Part shown: positions 15,478 through 23,579 of the stretch, one piece after another
Layout: every line of letters begins with the position of its first letter
How positions within the stretch are numbered: the stretch's first letter is position 1
Assembly (NCBI GenBank): GCA_020638065.1
Contig: JACKJG010000020.1
Location: 1 to 41,428, forward strand
Direction of reading: 5' to 3'
DNA from: Hyphomicrobiaceae bacterium
GTDB taxonomy: Bacteria > Pseudomonadota > Alphaproteobacteria > Rhizobiales > Devosiaceae
Length of the DNA stretch: 41,428 nt
The notes under the pieces: model-generated
The model's database searches: none
What the model saw: only the letters and a program-made list of their open reading frames with translations
What the model was told of the DNA's origin: nothing
Translations under genes and position numbers: made by a program

Positions 15478-17457
15478 TCAGGCCGGTTCGGCCAGCTTTT
15501 CGGATTCGTCGCCCAGAAAACCGCCGGACTGGCGATTCCAGAGCGCGGCATAGACCCCATTCCGCGCCAACAATTGCTCATGGGTGCCCTGCTCGATCAC
15601 CTTGCCCTCGTCCAGCACCACCAACCGGTCCATGGCCGCGATAGTGGACAGCCGGTGGGCGATGGCGATGACAGTCTTGCCCTCGATGAGCTCATTGAGC
15701 TGGCTCTGGATGGCCGCTTCCACCTCGGAGTCGAGCGCCGATGTTGCTTCATCGAGCACGAGAATGGGCGCGTCTTTGAGGAGGACACGGGCAATGGCGA
15801 TGCGCTGGCGCTGGCCGCCGCTGAGCTTGACGCCACGTTCGCCGACATAAGCATTGTAGCCGTTGCGGCCCTGATGATCGGCGAGCGCGGTGATGAAGTC
15901 GTGCGCCTCGGCGCGGCGGGCTGCTTCTTCGATCTCCCGTTGGCTCGCCCCAGCTTTTCCGATCCCGATATTGTCGCGGACCGAACGATGCAGAAGCGCG
16001 GTGTCCTGGGTCACAACGCCGATGGCGTGTCGTAGCGAGTCCTGCGTCACTTCGGCAATGTTCTGGTCATCGATTTTGATGGCGCCGGCCTTCAGATCGT
16101 AGAAGCGCAACAACAGGCTGGCGAGGGTCGATTTGCCGGCGCCGGAGCGGCCAACAAGGCCCACGCGCTCGCCCGGTTTGATCGCAAGGCTGAAATTCTC
16201 GAAGACTTCTTTGTCTTTCAGGTACTCGAATGACACGTTTTCGAAAGTGATGGCACCTTCCGAAACGGCCAGCTTGCCGGCACCCGGCCTATCCACCACG
16301 TCGATTGGTCGCGAGACCATTTCCATGGTGTTCTGCAAAACGCCGAAATTGCGCATTAGCCCGCTGATGCTGCCCAGCATCCAGCCCATCCACATGTTGA
16401 GCCGGAGAATGAGCGCCAGCGCCGCGGCCACGCTGCCAACACTGATCGCGCCCCGGGTCCAAAGATCGATGCACAGCGCGATGGTTGCCGCGAAAGCCAG
16501 GCCAGAAGTGATGGTCATGACCGAATGCAGGCCCACCGAGAGGCGGCCAGACCGGCGCACACGATTGATATAGGAGACAACGCCATCGCGCATGTAGCCG
16601 TCGGCTTCCTGAGACGATCCATAGAGGCGAACGGTCTGGATGTTGGTGAACACGTCGACGAAGCGGCCGTTCATTTCCGCAGAGGCTTCGGCCACATCGG
16701 TCGAGGTTTCGCGCAGGCGCGGCAGGAAGTAGCGCGCGGTCAGAAGCACGGCAATGACCCAGGCCACCACGATGCCATCCAGCGCGATATGCAATTGCGC
16801 GAAGAGAAACATCGAGGTGCCGAAATAGGTGGCGATGGTCCAGAAGGATGACAGAGAGCCGGTGATGAAATTGCCGACCGAGTCTCCCGCCTGCCCGGCC
16901 TTGGTCAGGATCGCGCCGGATTGTTCGTTGCTGAAGAAGCCAAGACTTTGCCGGGCAACCTGCGAATAGGCTTGCCAGGACACGAGGTTGTAGAAGCCGC
17001 GTCCGATCACCTGGGTGTCGATCAGCGATTGCAGGACCGCCAGAAGCGATCGGATCAGAATGGCAAAGACAAAAATCGCGGCCAGTTCATAGCCGTTCAC
17101 CGCGAACAGGCCGCTCCAGCCATCCACGATCCTGGATCCGGCGAGAATGTCGACGATACGCCCGACGTAAAACAGCAGCACCGCTTCGAGCGACCCGCTG
17201 ATGGCGCTGAGGACAAACGAGGCGATAAGCGGAAGCTTGGCCTGGCGGGCATAGTGCCAGATGTATCGCCAGATCTCCGCCGGGGGCTGCAAGGTCTTGG
17301 GCTCTTTGAGCGGATCGACCCAGCCCTCGAAAAGCCGCGCGACGGCCGCCAGTGGATTGTTGCCATCCGGTTTTTCCGGATAGCGCCGCTCACGCTTCTG
17401 TTCGAATTCGTGCGCCCGGTTTCCGTGACGATTGATGTGGCGAAAGTGGCCGCGCAA
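15478..17457 (-). CDS. ABC half-exporter (permease-ATPase fusion), second of tandem pair
   Basis: The protein has 659 residues from a TTG at 17457 preceded by AGGA; the next in-frame ATGs fall inside the transmembrane domain. A charged N-terminal extension precedes an ABC-exporter transmembrane domain of about six helices (about 75-370) and a nucleotide-binding domain (about 400-645). The nucleotide-binding domain has Walker A GRSGAGKST, signature LSGGQRQR, Walker B ILVLDEATSALD with the catalytic Glu, and H-loop AHRLST. All are consensus, so the ATPase site is expected to be active. The substrate is unknown; MsbA-like lipid or drug export is only a family default. It lies 82 bases after a close paralogue, with a hairpin in the gap. 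Confidence 0.92.
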   Translation of the reverse strand: MRGHFRHINRHGNRAHEFEQKRERRYPEKPDGNNPLAAVARLFEGWVDPLKEPKTLQPPAEIWRYIWHYARQAKLPLIASFVLSAISGSLEAVLLFYVGRIVDILAGSRIVDGWSGLFAVNGYELAAIFVFAILIRSLLAVLQSLIDTQVIGRGFYNLVSWQAYSQVARQSLGFFSNEQSGAILTKAGQAGDSVGNFITGSLSSFWTIATYFGTSMFLFAQLHIALDGIVVAWVIAVLLTARYFLPRLRETSTDVAEASAEMNGRFVDVFTNIQTVRLYGSSQEADGYMRDGVVSYINRVRRSGRLSVGLHSVMTITSGLAFAATIALCIDLWTRGAISVGSVAAALALILRLNMWMGWMLGSISGLMRNFGVLQNTMEMVSRPIDVVDRPGAGKLAVSEGAITFENVSFEYLKDKEVFENFSLAIKPGERVGLVGRSGAGKSTLASLLLRFYDLKAGAIKIDDQNIAEVTQDSLRHAIGVVTQDTALLHRSVRDNIGIGKAGASQREIEEAARRAEAHDFITALADHQGRNGYNAYVGERGVKLSGGQRQRIAIARVLLKDAPILVLDEATSALDSEVEAAIQSQLNELIEGKTVIAIAHRLSTIAAMDRLVVLDEGKVIEQGTHEQLLARNGVYAALWNRQSGGFLGDESEKLAEPA

Positions 17458-17493
17458 TGTCTTTCCTTCAATTCGGCAAAAACGGGAGCATAG

Positions 17494-17514
17494 CCGGTTT
17501 GGTCGAAACCGGCA
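17494..17514 (-). terminator. Hairpin between the two ABC exporter genes
   Basis: This is a perfect inverted repeat with eight-base arms, GCCGGTTT and AAACCGGC, around a five-base loop. On the minus strand it is followed after about nine bases by a run of five T residues (17483-17479). It may attenuate transcription from the first ABC gene into the second or protect the upstream message. The distance to the T-run makes full termination doubtful. Confidence 0.45.
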
Positions 17515-17539
17515 GGCCCGTCGCGTTCACAATTGGCTT

Positions 17540-19411
17540 CTATTCAGCCGCTTCGACGTCTTCGTCCTCGTGCAGGAAGCCGCCGGACTGGTGCTCCCAG
17601 AGGCGGGCATAGGTACCGCCACGGGCCAGAAGTTCTTCGTGACTGCCCTGCTCGACGATCTTTCCCTGATCAAGAATGACCAGATGATCCATCGCCGCAA
17701 TGGTCGACAGACGATGGGCGATGGCGATCACCGTCTTGCCTTGCATGAGCAATTCGAACTGGCTTTGAATCGCAGCTTCGACCTCGGAATCAAGTGCCGA
17801 AGTCGCCTCGTCGAGCACCAGAATGGGCGCGTCCTTGAGCAAGACGCGGGCAATGGCGATCCGCTGACGCTGGCCGCCGGAGAGCTTGACGCCGCGCTCG
17901 CCGACATGGGCGTCCAGCCCTCTTCGTCCCTTGGCATCAACCAGATGCGCGATGAACTCGTCTGCTTCGGCCATGCGGGCCGCCGACATGATTTCCTCGT
18001 CGGTGGCGTCGGGTTTGCCATAGGCGATGTTTTCACGCACCGAGCGATGCAGAAGTGATGTGTCCTGGCTGACCATGCCGATATTGGAACGCAGCGATTC
18101 CTGGGTCACCGCACCGATATCGACCCCGTCGATGGTGATCTTGCCCTTTTCGACATCGAAGAAGCGCAGCAGCAGATTGACGAGGGTCGACTTGCCGGCG
18201 CCGGAGCGGCCCACGAGTCCGATCTTGCGGCCGGCGGGAATGCCAAGATTCAACCCGTCGATCACAACCTTGACCTGATCGCCATCTGCGCCGTTGGCGT
18301 TATAGGAAAAGCTGACATCGTCGAAAGAGACCTCGCCTTTCGCCCGTGCCAGCACCGCCGCATTCGGCTTGTCGATCACAAGGCGCGGCACGGAGATCGA
18401 GTTGATGCCGTCGCGCACGGTGCCGATGTTTTCGAAAAGGGCCGCCATTTCCCAGATCACCCAGTGCGACATGCCCTGCATGCGCGTGGCAATGGCAAGC
18501 GCCGCAGCAATGGGTCCCGCCTCGAGCTGACCTGCCATCCATTGCGAAATGCCTAGCGCGGCCAGAGAAACCACGAGCAGAACGTTAAGCACGGTGACCA
18601 GGATATCGATGAAGGTCCCGTAGCGCATCTGGCGATAGACAGTATCAAGGAAACCGTCCATCGAGCGACGCACGTAGGATTCCTCGCGCGCATTGTGCGA
18701 AAAGAGCTTGATGGTCGAGATGTTTGTGTAGGAATCGACAATCTGTCCGGTCATCAGGGCGCGTGCGTCGGCCTGCTCTTCCGAGACCTTCGACATGCGC
18801 GGCACGAAATAGACCATCAAAGCGAAATAGAGGCCGAGCCAGACGATGAACGGCAGGGCCAGCCAACCGTCCGCACTCGCGGCCATGACGATCGCCGACA
18901 GGAAATAGACCGCGACGTAGACAAAGACATCGAGAATCTTGATCGCCACTTCCCGGACAGCCAGGGACGTCTGCATGAGTTTGGTCGTGATGCGGCCGGC
19001 AAACTCGTCCTGAAAGTAGCTCATCGACTGGCGAAGAATGTAGCGATGCGCAAACCAGCGAATGCGCTGGGGCAGGTTGCCCATGAGCGTCTGATGGCGA
19101 ATGCCGGCATTGATCGCGACCATGACCGGCAAAACGACCAGAAGCGTCACCAACATGCCGGCAAGCGCCCAGCCATGATCGGAGAGAAAGGTTTCGGCGG
19201 GTTCGTTGGAGATCCAGTTCACAATCGCGCCGATGAAGCCATAAACCGCGACCTCGAGGATCGCGATCAGCGCCGACAGCATTGCCATTAGCGTCAGCGC
19301 AAGCTTGGCCCCTTCGGAATAGTGAAGGCAGAAGGCCCAGAGACCTTTTGGCGGCTGCTCCGGTTCTTCAACGGGATATGGATCGAGGCGGCGTTCAAAC
19401 CAGCTCAACAT
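17540..19411 (-). CDS. ABC half-exporter (permease-ATPase fusion), first of tandem pair
   Basis: The protein has 623 residues. About six transmembrane helices (about 35-320) are followed by a nucleotide-binding domain (about 355-605) with consensus Walker A GRSGAGKST, LSGGQRQR, ILVLDEATSALD and AHRLST. About 49 residues around the signature and Walker B are identical to the downstream paralogue, while the DNA differs at many silent positions. Both ATP sites look functional, so a heterodimer with two active sites or two homodimers are both possible. It is divergent from pepN across 201 bases that contain an imperfect inverted repeat. Confidence 0.92.
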   Translation of the reverse strand: MLSWFERRLDPYPVEEPEQPPKGLWAFCLHYSEGAKLALTLMAMLSALIAILEVAVYGFIGAIVNWISNEPAETFLSDHGWALAGMLVTLLVVLPVMVAINAGIRHQTLMGNLPQRIRWFAHRYILRQSMSYFQDEFAGRITTKLMQTSLAVREVAIKILDVFVYVAVYFLSAIVMAASADGWLALPFIVWLGLYFALMVYFVPRMSKVSEEQADARALMTGQIVDSYTNISTIKLFSHNAREESYVRRSMDGFLDTVYRQMRYGTFIDILVTVLNVLLVVSLAALGISQWMAGQLEAGPIAAALAIATRMQGMSHWVIWEMAALFENIGTVRDGINSISVPRLVIDKPNAAVLARAKGEVSFDDVSFSYNANGADGDQVKVVIDGLNLGIPAGRKIGLVGRSGAGKSTLVNLLLRFFDVEKGKITIDGVDIGAVTQESLRSNIGMVSQDTSLLHRSVRENIAYGKPDATDEEIMSAARMAEADEFIAHLVDAKGRRGLDAHVGERGVKLSGGQRQRIAIARVLLKDAPILVLDEATSALDSEVEAAIQSQFELLMQGKTVIAIAHRLSTIAAMDHLVILDQGKIVEQGSHEELLARGGTYARLWEHQSGGFLHEDEDVEAAE

Positions 19412-19482
19412 GGTGCACCTGTCGGTTCTTTTCTGATAGGCGCGCTCGATGCGTCATTCGATCGTAGAGGAGCGTCGCGCAG

Positions 19483-19537
19483 ACCTGTTGCGCAAACCGA
19501 TGCACCAGTTTTGTGACACATCGTTTGCGCAGGTCAG
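19483..19537. promoter_or_regulatory. Imperfect inverted repeat between ABC exporter gene and pepN
   Basis: The core arms are TGCGCAAACCGATG (19489-19502) and CATCGTTTGCGCA (19519-19531), which are reverse complements apart from one inserted C. Allowing a three-base bulge, GACCTG and GGTC flanks extend the match outward. The spacer is 16 bases. It sits in a divergent intergenic region, where an operator is plausible, but no regulator is identified. Confidence 0.4.
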
Positions 19538-19612
19538 CCGGTCAGGCTATCCCAGTTCGCGTGATTCCCGTGTAACCGCAGGGCCACACCTGCGACAAAA
19601 TGACAGTTTTCC

Positions 19613-22273
19613 ATGAGCCAGACCTCCCCTGCCCCCGACGCCGACGCCGACAAATTCGTCCATCTCGCCGACTATCAGCCAACGCCATTCGAAATCCGGC
19701 ACGTTGACCTGAGGTTCGACATTGCCGAAGGCGAAACGCGGGTGGTCTCGACACTCAGCATCGCCCGGCGGGAAGATGCCCCGCAACGCCTGTTGGAACT
19801 GAACGGCGAAGAACTTGCGCTCGAACGGATCGAAATCAACGGCACCCCTTTGCCTGATGCCGGCTACGGCTACGAAAATGATCACCTGGTGATCTACGAT
19901 GTGCCCGCGGCGCCGTTCGAACTGACCACCGAAGTCATCATCCGGCCTGAAGAGAATACCTGCTACGAGGGTCTGTTCCGCTCGAACGGCATCTGGTGCA
20001 CGCAGTGCGAGGCCGAAGGGTTCCGCCGTATCACCTTCATGTACGACCGGCCGGATGTGCTCAGCACCTATTCGGTACGGATCGAGGCAGACAAGGCCGT
20101 TGCCCCGGTGCTGCTGTCGAACGGCAATCCGGGTGCATCAGGTGAGCTTGGTGGTGGACGGCACTTTGCGCAATGGCATGACCCCTTCCCCAAGCCGACC
20201 TATCTGTTCGCGCTCGTGGCAGGCGATCTGGCGCATGTTGCAGACACGTTCACGACCGCGTCTGGCAAACAGGTGGCGCTGAAAATCCATTGCGAGCAGG
20301 GCAAACAGGACCGCTGCGGTTACGCCATGCAGGTGCTCAAGGATTCGATGCGCTGGGACGAGAGCCGCTGGGGCCGGGAATATGATCTCGACGTGTTCAA
20401 CATCGTGGCCGTCTCCGATTTCAATTCGGGCGCGATGGAGAACAAGGGCCTCAATATCTTCAACGACAAGCTGATCCTGGCCAGCCCCGAAACGGCGACC
20501 GATGCCGACTATGCCAATGTCGAGCGGGTGGTCAGCCATGAATATTTCCACAATTGGACAGGCAACCGGATTACCTGCCGAGACTGGTTCCAGCTCTGCC
20601 TCAAGGAGGGGCTGACCGTCTTCCGTGATCAGGAATTCACCTCGGACACTCGCTCGCGGGCGGTCAAGCGGATCGATGACATCAAGGATTTGTGGGCGCG
20701 GCAATTCCCCGAAGATGCGGGTCCCCTCGCCCATCCGCCGCGGCCGGATCATTATGAGGCGATCGACAATTTCTACACCTCGACCGTTTACGAAAAGGGC
20801 GCGGAAGTCGTCCGCATGCTCCTGACCATTCTTGGCCGTGAAGAGTTCCGCAAGGGCATGGACCTCTATTTCGAGCGGCATGATGGCGAGGCGACCACGA
20901 TCGAGGCCTGGATCAAGGTCTTCGAAGACGCGAGCGGCGAAGACCTGCAACAGTTTCTGGCCTGGTACACCCAGGCCGGTACGCCGGAGGTGCGTGTCGC
21001 GACCTCGTGGGATGAGGATGCCCGCGCATTCACGCTCGATCTGGAGCAGCACGTCGCGCCAACGCCGGGAGAACCAGACAAGAAGGCGCTCGATATTCCC
21101 TTGTCTTTCGGTCTGGTGGGGCCGAATGGGGAAGACCTTGAAATTGGTGAGGTCGAGGGCGGCGACGTGTCGTCGGGCCTGATCCGGCTGACAGGCAAGA
21201 AGCAGACGCTGACCTTCAAAGGGCTTTCTGCCAAGCCGGTCCTGTCGATCAATCGCGAGTTTTCCGCACCGGTCAATGTCACAGACGACCTCAGCCCGAA
21301 AGAACTCTCTTTCCTTGCCCGCCACGATGACGATCCGGTCAATCGCTGGATGGCGCTGCAGGAACTCGCCAAGGAAATGATGGTTGGCCGGGTGCGGAGC
21401 GGTTCGGCCTATCATGAAGAAGAACTCCGCACGTTGACCGACGCAATGAAGCAGACGCTTGAGCGACCCAATGGCGACCCGAGCTTCAAGGCCCTTTGTC
21501 TGTCATTGCCGAGCGAAGGCGAGCTTTATTCGGCGCTCAAGTCAGACATCGATCCGGATGCCGTTCGTGCGGCCCGCGACGAATTGATGAAACTGACTGG
21601 CGAGGCGCTGGCCTCTGGTCTCGCAGACCATTATCGCGCCAGTGCACCGGCCGGCGCGTTCTCGCTGGACTTTGCCGAGGTTGACCGGCGGGCGTTGCGT
21701 AATCAGGCGCTTCGCTTGCTGGTTGCGACCGGCGACACCGAATGGGCAGGCGCGGCGGCAAGGCAGTTCGAACAGGCAGACAATTTGACGGACCGTTTCG
21801 CGGCACTCAGCACCTCGGTGCACAATCGCACCCCCCACGCCGATCGGCTGTTGCGGGAATTTGGCGACGCATCCATCGGCGAACCGCTGGTCTGGGACAA
21901 GTGGCTGATCCTGACCGCGACCCGTCCCGATGCGCTGGCGCTCGATGGCGTCATCACCACGCTGGGCGATTCACGATTCCCGAAATCCAACCCAAACCGG
22001 TTCCGCGCGCTTGTGGGTGCATTTGCCATCAACAATGTCCCGCAATTCGCGCGGCCGGACGGCAAGGGTTTTGCGTTTGTGGCCGGGACCCTGGGCGAGC
22101 TCGACCGCGCCAACCCGCAACTCGCGGCACGGCTTCTGACCAGTTTCAGAACCTTCCGCATGTTCGAATCAAATCGGCGCGCAAGAGCCGAATCGGCGCT
22201 CAAAAAACTCGCCGAACAGAAGCATCTTTCGAGAAATACCGAGGAAATCCTGACCCTCATTCTGGAAGGTTAA
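19613..22273 (+). CDS. pepN: Aminopeptidase N (M1 family)
   Basis: The protein has 886 residues, the normal length of proteobacterial PepN. It is a cytoplasmic zinc metallopeptidase that removes N-terminal residues from peptides. The exopeptidase motif GAMEN begins at residue 273, and the zinc site HEYFH (309-313) is completed by Glu332 in LKEGLTVF, 18 residues after the second His as in HExxH-x18-E. The C-terminal domain (about 550-886) includes the all-helical region typical of PepN. No clear Shine-Dalgarno sequence precedes the ATG. It is probably monocistronic. Confidence 0.97.
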   Translation: MSQTSPAPDADADKFVHLADYQPTPFEIRHVDLRFDIAEGETRVVSTLSIARREDAPQRLLELNGEELALERIEINGTPLPDAGYGYENDHLVIYDVPAAPFELTTEVIIRPEENTCYEGLFRSNGIWCTQCEAEGFRRITFMYDRPDVLSTYSVRIEADKAVAPVLLSNGNPGASGELGGGRHFAQWHDPFPKPTYLFALVAGDLAHVADTFTTASGKQVALKIHCEQGKQDRCGYAMQVLKDSMRWDESRWGREYDLDVFNIVAVSDFNSGAMENKGLNIFNDKLILASPETATDADYANVERVVSHEYFHNWTGNRITCRDWFQLCLKEGLTVFRDQEFTSDTRSRAVKRIDDIKDLWARQFPEDAGPLAHPPRPDHYEAIDNFYTSTVYEKGAEVVRMLLTILGREEFRKGMDLYFERHDGEATTIEAWIKVFEDASGEDLQQFLAWYTQAGTPEVRVATSWDEDARAFTLDLEQHVAPTPGEPDKKALDIPLSFGLVGPNGEDLEIGEVEGGDVSSGLIRLTGKKQTLTFKGLSAKPVLSINREFSAPVNVTDDLSPKELSFLARHDDDPVNRWMALQELAKEMMVGRVRSGSAYHEEELRTLTDAMKQTLERPNGDPSFKALCLSLPSEGELYSALKSDIDPDAVRAARDELMKLTGEALASGLADHYRASAPAGAFSLDFAEVDRRALRNQALRLLVATGDTEWAGAAARQFEQADNLTDRFAALSTSVHNRTPHADRLLREFGDASIGEPLVWDKWLILTATRPDALALDGVITTLGDSRFPKSNPNRFRALVGAFAINNVPQFARPDGKGFAFVAGTLGELDRANPQLAARLLTSFRTFRMFESNRRARAESALKKLAEQKHLSRNTEEILTLILEG

Positions 22274-22294
22274 AAAAATCTTTCCGGCTTAAGT

Positions 22295-22316
22295 GATTCT
22301 GCCGAATCGTCTTTTT
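22295..22316 (+). terminator. Weak terminator candidate after pepN
   Basis: The short stem GATTC-TGCC-GAATC begins 22 bases after the pepN stop and is followed by GTCTTTTT. The stem has only five firm pairs plus one G-T pair, so the call is tentative. Confidence 0.35.
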
Positions 22317-22418
22317 CGATCCGGGCGCCATCGCGTACCAATTGCCCTCTGGACAAGAGTCTTTGAGTTGATTCAGTGTGTTGCGGGCAATTGAGAAACG
22401 GGCAATTCGGGGCGGATA

Positions 22419-23579
22419 ATGGCATTTCGTGCAGGCAATTCGCGTTTCTGGACTGGAAATCGCGCAAAGCAGGCAGCCGCTCCTCACAATTCAGCCTTCG
22501 CAGAAACAGGCGCTCCTCCGCAACAGGATCGGGTATTGATCGGCCTTGTCCTCGGACAATTGCTGGCCACCTCCCTTCTCTGCCTGATGGCCATTCTGAC
22601 GCTCGATCTAGCGCATGGCGTGACGCAGGAAATGCTCCTGACCGGAGCTGGCATTGCCTTGATCGGCCTTCTGGTGGCGGGTGGGTTTGTGCTTGGTGCG
22701 CGCAGTTCGTCCCGAAAGGCTGAGCGGACCTGCCTGACCTGCGCGGCTGCCCGCAATGACCGAGACCTCGAAGAAGAGCTGGCGAATGTCAGAAGCATGC
22801 TGCGCATTGCCGAACGGCGTGCGCAGGCCGCGAACATGGCCAAGCAGGCCTTCGTTTCCCAGCTCAACCACGACATCCGCACGCCGCTCAATCATATTCT
22901 CGGGTTCACCGACCTGATAAAGAAGCAGACGTTCGGCACGCTCGGCGATCCGCGCTATCTCGCCTATCTCGACGATATTACCCGGTCCGGCGAAGTGCTG
23001 ATGAACTCATTTGGTCACATTCTCGAACTGGCGGCGATCGAAACGGGCCAGAAAGCACTCAATATCACTCAGGTCGACCTTCGCCGCTTCGAGGGCCGGC
23101 TCCTGATGGAATATGACGAGAAGGCCAAGAAACGCGGCATCGCGCTTTCCATTGCCCTGCCCGATGATGTGAACCTGAGTGCGGACTTCAACTGCCTGCA
23201 CAGGATCGTGGGACAATTGCTGAGCAATGCCCTGCGCTTCACGCCACGCGGCGGCGAAGTGCGGCTCGACGCCTTCCGCTTCAACGACTCAATTGTGTTT
23301 CGTGTCAGTGATACGGGTGTCGGCATCGCGCCAGAACAGCTGGAAATGCTCAACCTGCCCTTCGCGTTCGCCGATTATGAAACGAAATCCCGAAAGCCGG
23401 GCAAGGGCATGGGGTTAGCGGTGTCGCGCACGCTGGCCGAGCTTTCCGGCGGCGAACTGCGCGTCGACAGCACTCTGGGGATCGGCACAACCGTCGCCGT
23501 GCAATTGCCGATGCGGCCGCTGGCGACGCTTCCCGCAGCCAAGTCCGTTCAGAGCGCACCGGCGGCACTGGTCGCCTAG
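22419..23579 (+). CDS. Orphan membrane sensor histidine kinase
   Basis: The protein has 386 residues. Two membrane segments (about 39-61 and 73-94) leave only a tiny periplasmic loop, so sensing is likely intramembrane or cytoplasmic. Just after the second segment is a CxxC pair, Cys105 and Cys108, followed by a coiled coil. The dimerisation domain has the phospho-acceptor His151 in LNHDIRTPLNHILGF; the ATPase domain has LLSNALRFTP (N box), DTGVGIAP (G1) and GKGMGLAVS (G2). The PleC/DivJ-like H box suggests signalling to a DivK- or PhyR-like regulator, but no response regulator is adjacent. It is convergent with glnE. Confidence 0.9.
   Translation: MAFRAGNSRFWTGNRAKQAAAPHNSAFAETGAPPQQDRVLIGLVLGQLLATSLLCLMAILTLDLAHGVTQEMLLTGAGIALIGLLVAGGFVLGARSSSRKAERTCLTCAAARNDRDLEEELANVRSMLRIAERRAQAANMAKQAFVSQLNHDIRTPLNHILGFTDLIKKQTFGTLGDPRYLAYLDDITRSGEVLMNSFGHILELAAIETGQKALNITQVDLRRFEGRLLMEYDEKAKKRGIALSIALPDDVNLSADFNCLHRIVGQLLSNALRFTPRGGEVRLDAFRFNDSIVFRVSDTGVGIAPEQLEMLNLPFAFADYETKSRKPGKGMGLAVSRTLAELSGGELRVDSTLGIGTTVAVQLPMRPLATLPAAKSVQSAPAALVA

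Noticed and set aside
20138..21415. Long open frame (about 425 codons) on the minus strand inside pepN
   Set aside because: It is antisense to a clearly functional pepN with intact motifs, its translation resembles no protein, and it reflects high-G+C codon bias.
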